Shown here in pieces: positions 41,000-50,240 of a stretch of 64,000 nucleotides of DNA (the first letter of the stretch is position 1; the number at the start of each line of letters is the position of its first letter). The notes under the pieces were generated by a model. The model had not been told where the DNA came from. It ran no database searches and was given only the letters and a program-made list of their open reading frames with translations. A program made the translations under genes and the position numbers. Origin of the DNA: a virus. Location: IMG/VR virus record IMGVR_UViG_3300043570_001741, positions 1 through 64,000 of that record. One strand, written 5' to 3'.

Positions 41000-43540
41000 A
41001 TGACTAATCAATATTACACTAACGTTGTCGGTGTTGGCAACAATATTTTCTATCGTGGTGTAAAAGACGGCCGGCGTGTTAAGTATAAAATTGCTTACAC
41101 GCCGACTTTGTTTTTACGCTCTAATAAAACCACTAACTTCAAAACACTTGAAGGTGAATATCTTGAGCCTATGAAGTTCGAAGGTATGCGTGAGGCTCGT
41201 GATTTCGTTAAACGTTATGATGGTGTTCAAGGCTTTGATGTATTTGGTAATGCCAACTTTCAATATGCTTTCATTGCTGACCAACACAAAGGTATGATTG
41301 ATTGGGACATTAACCATGTTTCAATTGCAGTTATCGATATTGAAGTTGGTTCTGAAAATGGTTTCCCTGACCCATATCAAGCAAATGAACCTATCACAGC
41401 TATTTGTGTCAAGTATTTGAATGGTGTTGCAACTGTATTTGGTTGTGGTGAGTTTAGAAATGACCGTGAAGATGTTATCTACACCAAGTGTGATGATGAA
41501 TATGACCTGTGTAAAAAGTTTTTGGCCTTTTGGTCAGAAAATTGTCCAGATGTAATTTCTGGTTGGAATGTTAAGTTCTTTGATATTCCATATCTTGTGA
41601 ATCGTATCACTAAAATTCTCGGTGATGACGATGTTAAGAAACTATCACCATGGAATTATATCAATAGTCGTAAGGCTGTTGTGAACAATCGTGAGCTAAT
41701 TGCATATGAATTCACAGGTGTTTCCACATTAGATTATATTGAATTGTACAGATGGTATGCGCCAGGTGGTAAATCACAAGAGTCATATCGTTTGGATAAT
41801 ATTTCACAAGTTGAATTGGGTGAAGGTAAGATTTCATATGATGAGTTCGATAACTTGCATCAGTTGTATCGTTTAGATTACCAAAAGTTTATTGAGTACA
41901 ACATCAAAGACGTAGAGTTGATTTTCAAACTAGAGAACAAGTTGAAGTTGATTGAGTTGGGCTTGACTCTTGCTTATGATACCAAAACAAACTACGAAGA
42001 TATCTTTGCACAAACTCGTATGTGGGATTCTTTGATTTACAATTACTTGTTGGACAAAAAGATTATTGTTCCTCCTAAAGTTGTAAAGAGTAAGACTGCG
42101 GCCTTTGAAGGTGCCTATGTTAAAGACCCACAAGTCGGTATGCATAACTATGTGGCATCATTTGACTTGAACAGTTTGTATCCTCACCTGATGATGCAAT
42201 ATAACATTTCACCTGAAACATTGGTTGAGCCACATGATTATACTCCTGAGATGAGACAAATCATTTCTTCTGGTGTAAGCGTTGATAAATTGTTGCTTAA
42301 AGAAGTTAATCTATCAAATATGAGTGGTGTAACTATTACTCCAAATGGTCAATTCTTCTCAACAACTAAAAAAGGTTTCTTACCTCAGATGCTAGAAGAA
42401 ATGTATGTGGATCGTTCAAAGTTTAAGAAAATGATGATTCAAGCTAAGAAAGATTATGAAGTTGAGACTGATCCTAATAAAAAGTATGAACTGAAAAACA
42501 AGATTGCTCGTTATGATAACCTGCAATTGGCCAAGAAAGTCTCTCTCAATAGTGCTTACGGTGCTCTAGGTTCCCAGTATTTCAGATTCTATGACCTTAG
42601 AATGGCCTTGGGTGTTACTACTGCTGGTCAATTTTCTATTCGTTGGATCGAAGCTAAAATTAACCAGTACATGAACAAGTTGCTAGATAGTGATAAAGAC
42701 TATGTGATTGCTTCTGATACTGATTCGATTTACCTCCGTCTTGGTGAATTGGTTGAAAAAGTTTATGGTAAGAAAAGTGGTGTGCCTGAACAAAAGATTA
42801 TTGAATTCATGGACAAAGTTTGTGAAGAAAAACTTCAACCACACATAGATAAATCTTATACAGAGTTGGCTGATTATGTTCATGCCTATGCTCAGAAGAT
42901 GCAGATGAAACGTGAAGGTTTGGCTAACAAAGGTATTTGGACTGCCAAGAAACGTTACATTCTAAATGTGTTTAATAATGAAGGTGTGCAGTACAAAGAA
43001 CCTAAGATGAAAGTCATGGGCCTTGAGATGATTAAGTCATCTACACCTGCTGCCATCCGTGAGAAGATGAGAAAATCAATTGACATTATGATTAACGGCA
43101 CCGAATCCGATATTCATAAATTCATTGAAGATTTCAGAAATGAATTTAAGCAGTTGCCGGCTGAAGATATTTCTTTCCCCCGTGGTCTGAATGGTCTGAA
43201 AGAATACTCTGACAATGTGACTCTATATAAGAAGGGTACACCAATCCATGTGAAGGGTGCTATTCTTTATAACACCAAACTGAAAGCAATGAAACTTGAT
43301 AAAAAGTATGCATTGATTCAAGAAGGTGAGAAGATTAAATTCACATATTTGAAACAACCAAATCCCATGAAAGATACGGTTATTTCATACCCAAATAGAT
43401 TGCCAGTGGAGTTTGGCTTGCAAGAGTTTATTGATTATGATATGCAATTCAATAAGGCATTCCTTGAACCAATTAAAGTAATTTTAGATTGCATGAATTG
43501 GACAACAGAACAACAGAATTCCTTAGAGAGTTTTTTTTAA
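41000..43540 (+). CDS. 43: DNA polymerase, gp43 (family B)
   Basis: The 846-residue polymerase has exonuclease motif I VIDIEVGSENG (D113, E115), palm motif A DLNSLYPH (about 389), motif B 'KKVSLNSAYGALGSQYFRFY' (about 515) and motif C ASDTDSIYL (about 570). T4 gp43 is 898 residues. The C-terminus LESFF is a clamp-binding peptide like that of T4 gp43. No intein or frameshift is seen. There is no obvious Shine-Dalgarno, and TATAAT stands seven bases before the ATG. Confidence 0.97.
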   Translation: MTNQYYTNVVGVGNNIFYRGVKDGRRVKYKIAYTPTLFLRSNKTTNFKTLEGEYLEPMKFEGMREARDFVKRYDGVQGFDVFGNANFQYAFIADQHKGMIDWDINHVSIAVIDIEVGSENGFPDPYQANEPITAICVKYLNGVATVFGCGEFRNDREDVIYTKCDDEYDLCKKFLAFWSENCPDVISGWNVKFFDIPYLVNRITKILGDDDVKKLSPWNYINSRKAVVNNRELIAYEFTGVSTLDYIELYRWYAPGGKSQESYRLDNISQVELGEGKISYDEFDNLHQLYRLDYQKFIEYNIKDVELIFKLENKLKLIELGLTLAYDTKTNYEDIFAQTRMWDSLIYNYLLDKKIIVPPKVVKSKTAAFEGAYVKDPQVGMHNYVASFDLNSLYPHLMMQYNISPETLVEPHDYTPEMRQIISSGVSVDKLLLKEVNLSNMSGVTITPNGQFFSTTKKGFLPQMLEEMYVDRSKFKKMMIQAKKDYEVETDPNKKYELKNKIARYDNLQLAKKVSLNSAYGALGSQYFRFYDLRMALGVTTAGQFSIRWIEAKINQYMNKLLDSDKDYVIASDTDSIYLRLGELVEKVYGKKSGVPEQKIIEFMDKVCEEKLQPHIDKSYTELADYVHAYAQKMQMKREGLANKGIWTAKKRYILNVFNNEGVQYKEPKMKVMGLEMIKSSTPAAIREKMRKSIDIMINGTESDIHKFIEDFRNEFKQLPAEDISFPRGLNGLKEYSDNVTLYKKGTPIHVKGAILYNTKLKAMKLDKKYALIQEGEKIKFTYLKQPNPMKDTVISYPNRLPVEFGLQEFIDYDMQFNKAFLEPIKVILDCMNWTTEQQNSLESFF

Positions 43541-43552
43541 AAAGAGGTTAAA

Positions 43553-44608
43553 ATGAGTTTACTTGAGAAATTGAAAAAGAATTCGACAATTAAAGATAGT
43601 GCAATTCTATCTAAGTCTAAATTCTTCACAGAAAAAGATATGATTCCGACTGCCGTGCCAATGATTAACGTTGCACTATCTGGTCGGTTAGATGGCGGCA
43701 TTACACCAGGCCTTACAATGTGGGCAGGTCCATCTAAACACTTCAAGACAGCGTTTAGTTTGTTGATGGCTAAATCTTACATGGACAAATATCCAGAAGC
43801 AATTCTATTGTTCTATGATTCAGAGTTTGGTACACCAGTTAAATACTTTGAAACATTTGGTATTGATATGGATCGTGTGTTGCATACACCATTGACCAAT
43901 ATTGAACAGTTGAAGTTTGATATTATGCAACAGTTTGAAAACATTGAACGTGGTGATAAACTTATGGTTATCCTCGATTCAATTGGCAATTTGGCTTCGA
44001 AGAAAGAAGTTGAAGATGCTCTTGAAGGCAAATCAGTTGCAGATATGTCTAGAGCAAAACAAGTTAAGAGTTTGTTCCGTATGGTAACACCACACTTAAC
44101 CATTAAAGATATTCCTATGGTTGTTGTGAATCACACATACAAAGAAATTGGAATGTTCCCTAAAGATATTGTTGGTGGTGGTACAGGTTCATATTACTCA
44201 GCTGACAACATTTATATTCTCGGTCGTCAACAAGACAAAGAAGGTACTGAAATTGTTGGTTATCATTTTATTATCAATGTCGAAAAATCACGTTATGTTA
44301 AAGAAAAATCTAAAATTCCTATCTCTGTATCTTTTGACGGTGGCATCAGCCGTTACTCTGGTCTGCTTGACCTTGCTATTGAATCCGGACATGTGGTTAA
44401 ACCTGCCAATGGTTGGTATGCAAAAGTAGACCAAGCAACTGGTGAAGTTGGTGACAAGAAACGAATTGCTGACACAACGTCAGCTGAATTCATGGAACCA
44501 ATTTTAAAAGATCCGAAATTTAAACAATTCATTAAACACAAATATGAAATCGCTTATGGCAGCATTATGGGAGAAACTCCCGTGGTCGAAGAAACCGAAG
44601 AAAGTTGA
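43553..44608 (+). CDS. uvsX: RecA-like recombinase, UvsX
   Basis: The 351-residue recombinase has the modified Walker A GPSKHFKT (59-66, T4: GPSKSFKS), 'ILLFYDSEFGTPVKYFETFG' and Walker B-type 'LMVILDSIGNLASKKE'. T4 UvsX is 391 residues. It catalyses strand exchange for recombination-dependent replication with UvsY and UvsW encoded at 16059-17955. AAAGAGG precedes the ATG. Confidence 0.95.
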   Translation: MSLLEKLKKNSTIKDSAILSKSKFFTEKDMIPTAVPMINVALSGRLDGGITPGLTMWAGPSKHFKTAFSLLMAKSYMDKYPEAILLFYDSEFGTPVKYFETFGIDMDRVLHTPLTNIEQLKFDIMQQFENIERGDKLMVILDSIGNLASKKEVEDALEGKSVADMSRAKQVKSLFRMVTPHLTIKDIPMVVVNHTYKEIGMFPKDIVGGGTGSYYSADNIYILGRQQDKEGTEIVGYHFIINVEKSRYVKEKSKIPISVSFDGGISRYSGLLDLAIESGHVVKPANGWYAKVDQATGEVGDKKRIADTTSAEFMEPILKDPKFKQFIKHKYEIAYGSIMGETPVVEETEES

Positions 44609-44894
44609 GTATCGGTTCCAACAAAGTGAGTCTGATGACTCAACTTTGGTAGAAATCACATCGGGTGAATACACCGGTGTGGTTTACTCTTATGGTATGG
44701 TTAAATTGAAGCCCGAATCGGTGATACCGATACTTCAGTTTAACTATAACATTTATCATTCAGGTCAACATGACAAGCAGGCCTTGCAAAATAATGATAA
44801 TTTTGTTACAATCATAGGTGACATACTTACAGAAATTATTATACAAAATGAATCGACTAGAACAAACGATACTGAAGAATCTGATATACAATGA
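44544..44894 (+). CDS. unknown protein overlapping uvsX
   Basis: The 116-residue protein starts inside the last 65 bases of uvsX and overlaps the start of the helicase gene. 'LVEITSGEYTGVVYSYGMVK' followed by 'LKPESVIPILQFNYNIYHSG' reads as a compact beta domain. Similar genes between uvsX and gp41 are known to me from aquatic T4-like phages without assigned function. The long overlaps make the exact start uncertain. Confidence 0.65.
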   Translation: MKSLMAALWEKLPWSKKPKKVEYRFQQSESDDSTLVEITSGEYTGVVYSYGMVKLKPESVIPILQFNYNIYHSGQHDKQALQNNDNFVTIIGDILTEIIIQNESTRTNDTEESDIQ

Positions 44895-46248
44895 GGACTT
44901 TACCCGTAAAGTTTTGCCATTCATCAAGTCGGATTACTTTGCCGACAATACAGAGAAGGTAGTATTCAAAGAAATCTTTGAGTTTGTAAACAAATACAAA
45001 AATCTACCGACTCATGAATCTCTCATCATTAATTTCACCGAGAGTAAAAAACTAACTGAACCTGAAGTAAGACAATCAATTGAACTTCTTAAAGAATTAC
45101 ATTCAAGTAAAGAAGAAAAGGTTGAGAGTAAATGGTTAATTGAGCAAACTGAGAAGTTCTGCCAAGATAAAGCCATCTACAATGCCATCATGGAATCAGT
45201 ATCAATCCTTGATGACAAACACGGAGATAAACCTAAGGGTGAGATTCCAAAACTACTGAGTGATGCTCTTGGTGTTTCTTTTGACCAACACATTGGCCAT
45301 GATTACATGGCAGATTATGATTCTCGTTTTGATTTCTATCACAAGGTAGAATCTCGTATCAAGTTTGACCTTGATATCTTCAATAAGATTACAAAAGGCG
45401 GACTGCCGACCAAGACCTTGAACATTGCACTTGCAGGTACTGGTGTTGGTAAATCATTGTTCATGTGTCACGTTGCCGCTGGTTGCTTGAATCAAGGTCA
45501 TAATGTTTTGTACATTACAATGGAAATGGCCGAAGAACGTATTGCAGAACGTATCGATGCTAATTTGCTAAATATTGATTTGAATGAACTTCACACAATC
45601 AGTAAAGAAGACTATGAACGTAAATTCAAGGTGTTACAAAACAAGGCTCATGGTAAATTGATTATCAAAGAATATCCAACTGCTAGTGCTTCATCACTAC
45701 ATTTCAGAGCATTGTTAAGTGAATTGCATCTGAAGAAGAACTTTGTTCCACATATTATCTTTATTGATTATTTGAACATTTGTGCATCTTCACGTATCAA
45801 GGCAGGTGGTTCTGTTAACTCTTATACTTACATCAAGTCTATCGCTGAAGAACTGCGTGGTTTGGCTGTTGAACACAATGTGCCAATTGTTTCTGCAACA
45901 CAAACAACTCGTAGTGGTTTCAGCAATTCGGATCCAGGCCTTGAAGATACTTCAGAATCATTTGGTTTGCCTGCAACTGCCGACTTTATGTTTGCATTGG
46001 TGACTAATGAAGAATTGCAACAATTAAACCAAATCTTGGTGAAACAATTGAAGAATCGATACTCTGACCCTAACAACTTCAAACGATTCGTTGTTGGTGT
46101 TGATAGAGCAAAGATGCGGCTGTATGATGCAGAAGATTCAGCACAGGCAGATATTGTTGATGCAGGTCAAGTTGAAGATAAACCTTTGAATACATTTGGA
46201 AACCGTGAGAAGAAATTCAGTAAGAATTTTGGTGGACTTAAAGTATGA
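44848..46248 (+). CDS. 41: replicative DNA helicase, gp41 (DnaB-like)
   Basis: The 466-residue protein matches T4 gp41 (475): Walker A 'LAGTGVGKSLFMC' (about 195-207), 'NVLYITMEMAEERIAERIDA', Walker B 'HIIFIDYLNICAS' and 'ESFGLPATADFMFAL'. It unwinds DNA 5'-3' and activates primase. A GTG at 44818 would add ten residues, but the ATG at 44848 gives the family N-terminus. It overlaps the DruA-like gene. Confidence 0.94.
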   Translation: MNRLEQTILKNLIYNEDFTRKVLPFIKSDYFADNTEKVVFKEIFEFVNKYKNLPTHESLIINFTESKKLTEPEVRQSIELLKELHSSKEEKVESKWLIEQTEKFCQDKAIYNAIMESVSILDDKHGDKPKGEIPKLLSDALGVSFDQHIGHDYMADYDSRFDFYHKVESRIKFDLDIFNKITKGGLPTKTLNIALAGTGVGKSLFMCHVAAGCLNQGHNVLYITMEMAEERIAERIDANLLNIDLNELHTISKEDYERKFKVLQNKAHGKLIIKEYPTASASSLHFRALLSELHLKKNFVPHIIFIDYLNICASSRIKAGGSVNSYTYIKSIAEELRGLAVEHNVPIVSATQTTRSGFSNSDPGLEDTSESFGLPATADFMFALVTNEELQQLNQILVKQLKNRYSDPNNFKRFVVGVDRAKMRLYDAEDSAQADIVDAGQVEDKPLNTFGNREKKFSKNFGGLKV

Positions 46249-47360
46249 CATTAACTAAAGAACAAGCCGTACATTGTGCAAATGTATTCTCCAACTACTT
46301 TGATAAGTTTGGTCGTATTGATGAATACATGAGAGAACAGAAACTAAATTCAATGGCCGAAAGACCATTTACTTTGCCTGGCATGGGACCAGAAGAAGAT
46401 TTGTTTTCTGATTTCACTATGTCACCTGCTGATATGGAATTTGAAATCATGGAGTTACCACAAGATAGGTGGGACATTTATCTCAATATGATTTCAAGTC
46501 ACTCAAACATGACCAGTATTCCTGGTCGGTGTTTAAGATTGGCAATTTGGGAAAAGAAATCACAGAAGTGGGTTGGTTTTATTCGTCTTGGTTCTCCTGT
46601 TATCAATTGTAAACCACGCAACGAAATGCTTGGCCAAGTATTCACGCAACATGAAGGTGGTGCTCAATTGTTCAATCAATGTGCCGCTATGGGTTTTGTG
46701 ATTGTACCTGCACAACCATTTGGTTTCAATTATCTCGGTGGTAAATTACTTGCAGCCATTTGTACAACACATGAAGTACGTAGAATGTTGGATGAAAAGT
46801 ATAAGATGACCACCTGCTTGTTTGAAACAACCAGTTTGTATGGTTCTTCAAAGGCAGTATCACAGTATGATGGTATGAAACCTCTGATTCGTTTCAAAGG
46901 TTTAACTGATAGTGATTTCTTGCCGATGTTACATGGTAAAACTTATAGTGACCTCAAAGAATACATTGAGAATATCATTGGTGAACCACTTGCACCAGAA
47001 GGTGCTTCTTCACGCAAGTTGAAGATTTCTAATGCAATGGTGTCTATGATTAAGATTGGCCTCAAAGGCACACCAGAGGCTACTAAGTTTGCACAGACGA
47101 TTGAGAATGCCAAGAATCTGAATGAACAGAAACGTTACTTCATTTCAGACTATGGTTTTAAGAACATGGTTGATTTTGTAAATGGAAAGACTGACAAGTT
47201 AATTCCAGGTGAGAACTATGAGAAACATAATCTGGCCAATATTACAGAGTGGTGGCGTAAGAAGGCTATCAATCGATTTGAGACCTTGAAGACAGAAGGT
47301 CGTATTCGTACAGAACAAGAAGTCTGGACTGGTGATAAAGTGCTTGACATAATTCGGTAA
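46245..47360 (+). CDS. DruA-like (DUF4338-like) protein, paralogue 2
   Basis: The 371-residue protein shares with the protein at 28464 the series 'RLAIWEKKSQKWVGFIRLGS', 'GFVIVPAQPFGFNYLGGKLL', 'VRRMLDEKYKMTT', 'ETTSLYGSSKAVSQYDG' and 'IRFKGLTDSDFLP'. The RDxxIGW element of paralogue 1 is replaced here by 'CKPRNEMLGQVF'. It overlaps gp41 by four bases, which places it in the replication operon. Paralogy is clear; the DruA link is a pattern-based call. Confidence 0.65.
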   Translation: MTLTKEQAVHCANVFSNYFDKFGRIDEYMREQKLNSMAERPFTLPGMGPEEDLFSDFTMSPADMEFEIMELPQDRWDIYLNMISSHSNMTSIPGRCLRLAIWEKKSQKWVGFIRLGSPVINCKPRNEMLGQVFTQHEGGAQLFNQCAAMGFVIVPAQPFGFNYLGGKLLAAICTTHEVRRMLDEKYKMTTCLFETTSLYGSSKAVSQYDGMKPLIRFKGLTDSDFLPMLHGKTYSDLKEYIENIIGEPLAPEGASSRKLKISNAMVSMIKIGLKGTPEATKFAQTIENAKNLNEQKRYFISDYGFKNMVDFVNGKTDKLIPGENYEKHNLANITEWWRKKAINRFETLKTEGRIRTEQEVWTGDKVLDIIR

Positions 47361-47372
47361 TTCTGGTAGGAT
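47344..47372 (+). promoter_or_regulatory. possible host-type promoter TTGACA-17-TAGGAT
   Basis: TTGACA (47344-47349) and TAGGAT (47367-47372) lie at 17-base spacing inside the end of the DruA-like gene. Its start site would fall near 47379, within the hairpin at 47374-47394. Confidence 0.4.
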
Positions 47373-47377
47373 AAATA
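47370..47377 (+). promoter_or_regulatory. late-promoter-like box GATAAATA overlapping a hairpin
   Basis: The NATAAATA match ends 18 bases before the ATG at 47396. Transcription from it should begin near 47384, inside the loop of the hairpin at 47374-47394. Confidence 0.6.
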
Positions 47378-47394
47378 CTCCAAAAAGGAGTATT
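47374..47394 (+). promoter_or_regulatory. hairpin sequestering the ribosome-binding site
   Basis: AATACTCC (47374-47381) and GGAGTATT (47387-47394) pair perfectly around AAAAA. The GGAG of the gene at 47396 lies in the right arm, so read-through mRNA should block translation, while late mRNA starting in the loop should not. Confidence 0.75.
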
Positions 47395-47395
47395 G

Positions 47396-48727
47396 ATGAC
47401 ACCAGCAGATTTAAAGAAAGAAGCCGGCAAAGGTCCATATAAAGGAATTGCACGTAGTCAAATTATTAAATTGAAAATTGCTGACGGAAAAGAGTTTACT
47501 TTAAACAATGGAGCTAAAGTAAAAGGCACCAATTGGGATGAGAAAACCTATACTCTATTTGTCGGCACTCGTAAAATTTCTTTGAAAGAGGTTAAGAAAG
47601 ACCCCGACTTTGGCGGTGGTGGTTCTGGTGCTGGTGCTGATGTTACTGCTATCGTTGAATGTGGTCAAGCATTAGTTTGTTCCTTGATTTATAATGTGAT
47701 AAAAAAAGAAATTAAATGGGAAGATTTGACGTATGATGGCCTACAAAAGGCAATGCAATATTGCGATTTGTCTGAAACCTTTGATACAATCATAGACCGT
47801 TCACCTCCAGAGTGGGTACAATCATATGTAAAATCAGCAAACATATTGTATAGAAATTATAAAATGTCTGGAACACCTGTGTATTTTCATAGAGGTTCTA
47901 AATTTATGAACGAAGTATATTCTGGAAAAAAGATTGTATTTGATGCTGATAAAAAATCAGATAACCCACAAGCACCAGGTTCTTTTTCTGATGACAAATG
48001 GAATCCAGGAGATATTTGGATGACCACTTTAAAAACTGTGCCAAAAATTAGTACCGATTCTTGGGCTTCATTGAACAAAGACATTTATGACTTAGCTAGA
48101 GCCAAAAAATTAGTTGGTGTGTCTTTAAAAAAGGTTGGCGCTTCAGCACACATTGAAGAATATAACGCATTATCGGCTAAACAAACAAAAGAATATCGAT
48201 ATGCCAGTTTCAGAGTAACATCTGCTTCAGAACGTGGCCCATTACCTCCATTCTTCAATTCTATTGACTTGTACATGTCCATTGGCGATAGAGAAGTACA
48301 GTTTCGAGCTACATCTGGTGAAGCCAGCTGGCAAGGAGAAATTAAAGGAGCAACAGCTGCCGGTGGTAAAATTGGTGGTGGTAATGTCAACTTCTATTTG
48401 AAAAAATATGTTGGTAAAGGTTTATTTGATAAGAGTGAAGATGAAGTTTTAAAATTCGTTAAGACAAAAGACTTTTTTCCAGAATTTTATGCACTATATA
48501 AAAAACACTTTGATGGCAAAATATTACCATATGAAGAATTTGTTATGAATGCTAATAATAAACAAAAAGATTCAAAAGGATATCTGTTCTCTAAATATAT
48601 GAACATGAAATTTATTGATATATTCCTAAGTGCAAACACGGCTACTCGTAATAAAATTGCTACCGACTTTGTGAGATATGCTGCTTCGAATACAGACCAA
48701 AGTTCCTTTTTCGTAAAAATATCCTAA
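47396..48727 (+). CDS. unknown late protein
   Basis: The 443-residue protein has an N-terminal 'AGKGPYKGIARSQIIKLKIA', a glycine hinge 'GGGGSGAGADVTAIVECGQA' and a long C-terminal region with 'GTPVYFHRGSKFMNEVYSGK' and 'MSIGDREVQFRATSGEASWQ'. No family was recognised. It is closely followed by the ligase-like gene, and its late promoter plus hidden ribosome-binding site imply strictly late synthesis. A virion or packaging role is inferred. A TTG three bases upstream is less likely as start. Confidence 0.75.
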   Translation: MTPADLKKEAGKGPYKGIARSQIIKLKIADGKEFTLNNGAKVKGTNWDEKTYTLFVGTRKISLKEVKKDPDFGGGGSGAGADVTAIVECGQALVCSLIYNVIKKEIKWEDLTYDGLQKAMQYCDLSETFDTIIDRSPPEWVQSYVKSANILYRNYKMSGTPVYFHRGSKFMNEVYSGKKIVFDADKKSDNPQAPGSFSDDKWNPGDIWMTTLKTVPKISTDSWASLNKDIYDLARAKKLVGVSLKKVGASAHIEEYNALSAKQTKEYRYASFRVTSASERGPLPPFFNSIDLYMSIGDREVQFRATSGEASWQGEIKGATAAGGKIGGGNVNFYLKKYVGKGLFDKSEDEVLKFVKTKDFFPEFYALYKKHFDGKILPYEEFVMNANNKQKDSKGYLFSKYMNMKFIDIFLSANTATRNKIATDFVRYAASNTDQSSFFVKIS

Positions 48728-48728
48728 A

Positions 48729-49961
48729 ATGAAATTCACACAATTTTTAACCGAATCAAAAAAAGAAGGTGCTAACCTTCACCTAGAACACATTGAAGAT
48801 GAAGTTCTGAATCGTGGTGTATCTGGTGTTAGAGATGCAATCAACTTCTTGCAATCTCTCCGTGACATGCTCGCAGGCCATTCTAATTCTAAAGTGAACC
48901 TAACTACAAAATGGGATGGTGCACCTGCTATTTTCTGTGGTATTAATCCAGACAATGGCAAATTCTTTGTTGGTACTAAAGGTGTATTCAATGCCAATCC
49001 TAAGTTAAACTACACCGATGCAGACATTGATGCAAACCATGCTTCAGAAGGATTAAACTCCAAACTTAAAGTTGCATTACGTTATTTGCCAAAATTAGGC
49101 ATTAAGGGTGTATTACAAGGCGACATGATGTTTGCTAAAGGTGATATACAGAACAAAACAATTGATGGTGAAGACTACATCACATTTCAACCAAATACAA
49201 TTGTCTATGCTGTGCCTGCTGATTCTAAGTTAGCACAAATGATGTTGGCTGCTCAGATGGGTGTGGTGTTTCATACTTCATATACAGGTAAAACATTCTC
49301 TGATATGAAAGCCTCATTCAACATTGATATTAAGAATCTTACAACAACCAAAGATGTTTGGTTCCGTGATGCTTACTTTGTTGATGCTTCAGGCACTGCC
49401 TCATTTACCGAAGAAGAAACAAGAACTGTCACATCTATTCTGTCTCAAGCAGGCAGAACTTTTCAAACAATCAATTCATTAAACTTGAATCGTATTTCAA
49501 CAAGTGATGTTATTCTTACATACATTAAAACATTCAATAACACCAAAGTGCGTGAAGGTCTGAAGATTAAAGACACAAGAGCTCACACACTAGAGTTGAT
49601 TCGTTGGGTTGAGGCTAAATTGAACAAAGACATTATTGATGCCAAGAAGGAAGAAACCAGACAGAAACGTATCAAAGAGAAAACAGAGATTATGCGTTTC
49701 TTCCGTAATGCGTCAACAGACTTGAAAAACATTTTTGATTTGATGAATCAGTTGGTTGATGTTAAGAATATGATTGTTAAGAAGTTGCAACAAATGAAAC
49801 AAGTAACCAATACATTCTTACGTACTGATGATGGTTTCAAAGTTACCAATCCAGAAGGTTTTGTGGCAGTTGATAGGTTAAAAGGTAATGCTGTTAAGTT
49901 GATTGATAGACTGGAATTTGCTCATGCTAACTTTAATGCCGCTAAGAATTGGAGCAAGTAA
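48729..49961 (+). CDS. ligase-like nucleotidyltransferase with capsid-targeting-like N-terminus
   Basis: The 410-residue protein has KWDGAPAIF (K61-x-D63-G64), the nucleotidyl-lysine motif KxDG of ATP-dependent ligases and capping enzymes. Near the C-terminus EGFVAVD (E376) and 'GNAVKLIDR' (K390) resemble motifs IV and V. 'GVLQGDMMFAKGDI' lies between. The N-terminus MKFTQFLTES resembles the T4 internal-protein signal (MKTYQEFIAEA) with an L-T-E cleavage site. It may be a nucleic-acid-modifying enzyme packaged in the head; the ligation activity is unproven. Confidence 0.72.
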   Translation: MKFTQFLTESKKEGANLHLEHIEDEVLNRGVSGVRDAINFLQSLRDMLAGHSNSKVNLTTKWDGAPAIFCGINPDNGKFFVGTKGVFNANPKLNYTDADIDANHASEGLNSKLKVALRYLPKLGIKGVLQGDMMFAKGDIQNKTIDGEDYITFQPNTIVYAVPADSKLAQMMLAAQMGVVFHTSYTGKTFSDMKASFNIDIKNLTTTKDVWFRDAYFVDASGTASFTEEETRTVTSILSQAGRTFQTINSLNLNRISTSDVILTYIKTFNNTKVREGLKIKDTRAHTLELIRWVEAKLNKDIIDAKKEETRQKRIKEKTEIMRFFRNASTDLKNIFDLMNQLVDVKNMIVKKLQQMKQVTNTFLRTDDGFKVTNPEGFVAVDRLKGNAVKLIDRLEFAHANFNAAKNWSK

Positions 49962-50239
49962 TGGATAAGAAATTTGATTTAACCGAAATCTTAGCCGAGT
50001 ATGGTGAAGACGACTTTGGATTTACGGCAACTGACGAAGAAGAATACAATGCGGTTATTGCGGAAAAAGATGAAACAGTTGAAGAATACAAAGCAAGATT
50101 AGAAGCAGTTGAAAAGTTGATTCTGCCTTTCTTAACTAGGTTGTTAAAGACTGCTGACCAACCGATTATTAAGTGGCCTAACCGCAAGCCGGCATTAGAG
50201 GCACAAATTCAAAAGATATTAAACCTAACACGAGGTTGA
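49961..50239 (+). CDS. unknown 92-residue acidic protein
   Basis: The protein 'MDKKFDLTEILAEYGEDDFG' continues with a helical region 'DETVEEYKARLEAVEKLILP' and ends 'PALEAQIQKILNLTRG'. It is probably a small helical adaptor. The ATG overlaps the stop of the ligase-like gene and uses GGAG at 49951-49954. No function was recognised. Confidence 0.7.
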   Translation: MDKKFDLTEILAEYGEDDFGFTATDEEEYNAVIAEKDETVEEYKARLEAVEKLILPFLTRLLKTADQPIIKWPNRKPALEAQIQKILNLTRG

Positions 50240-50240
50240 A

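Noticed and set aside
28464-47360. Complete Druantia defence system
   Set aside because: Only DruA-like proteins are present; no DruE helicase or DruBCD partners are nearby, and the two genes are 16 kb apart.
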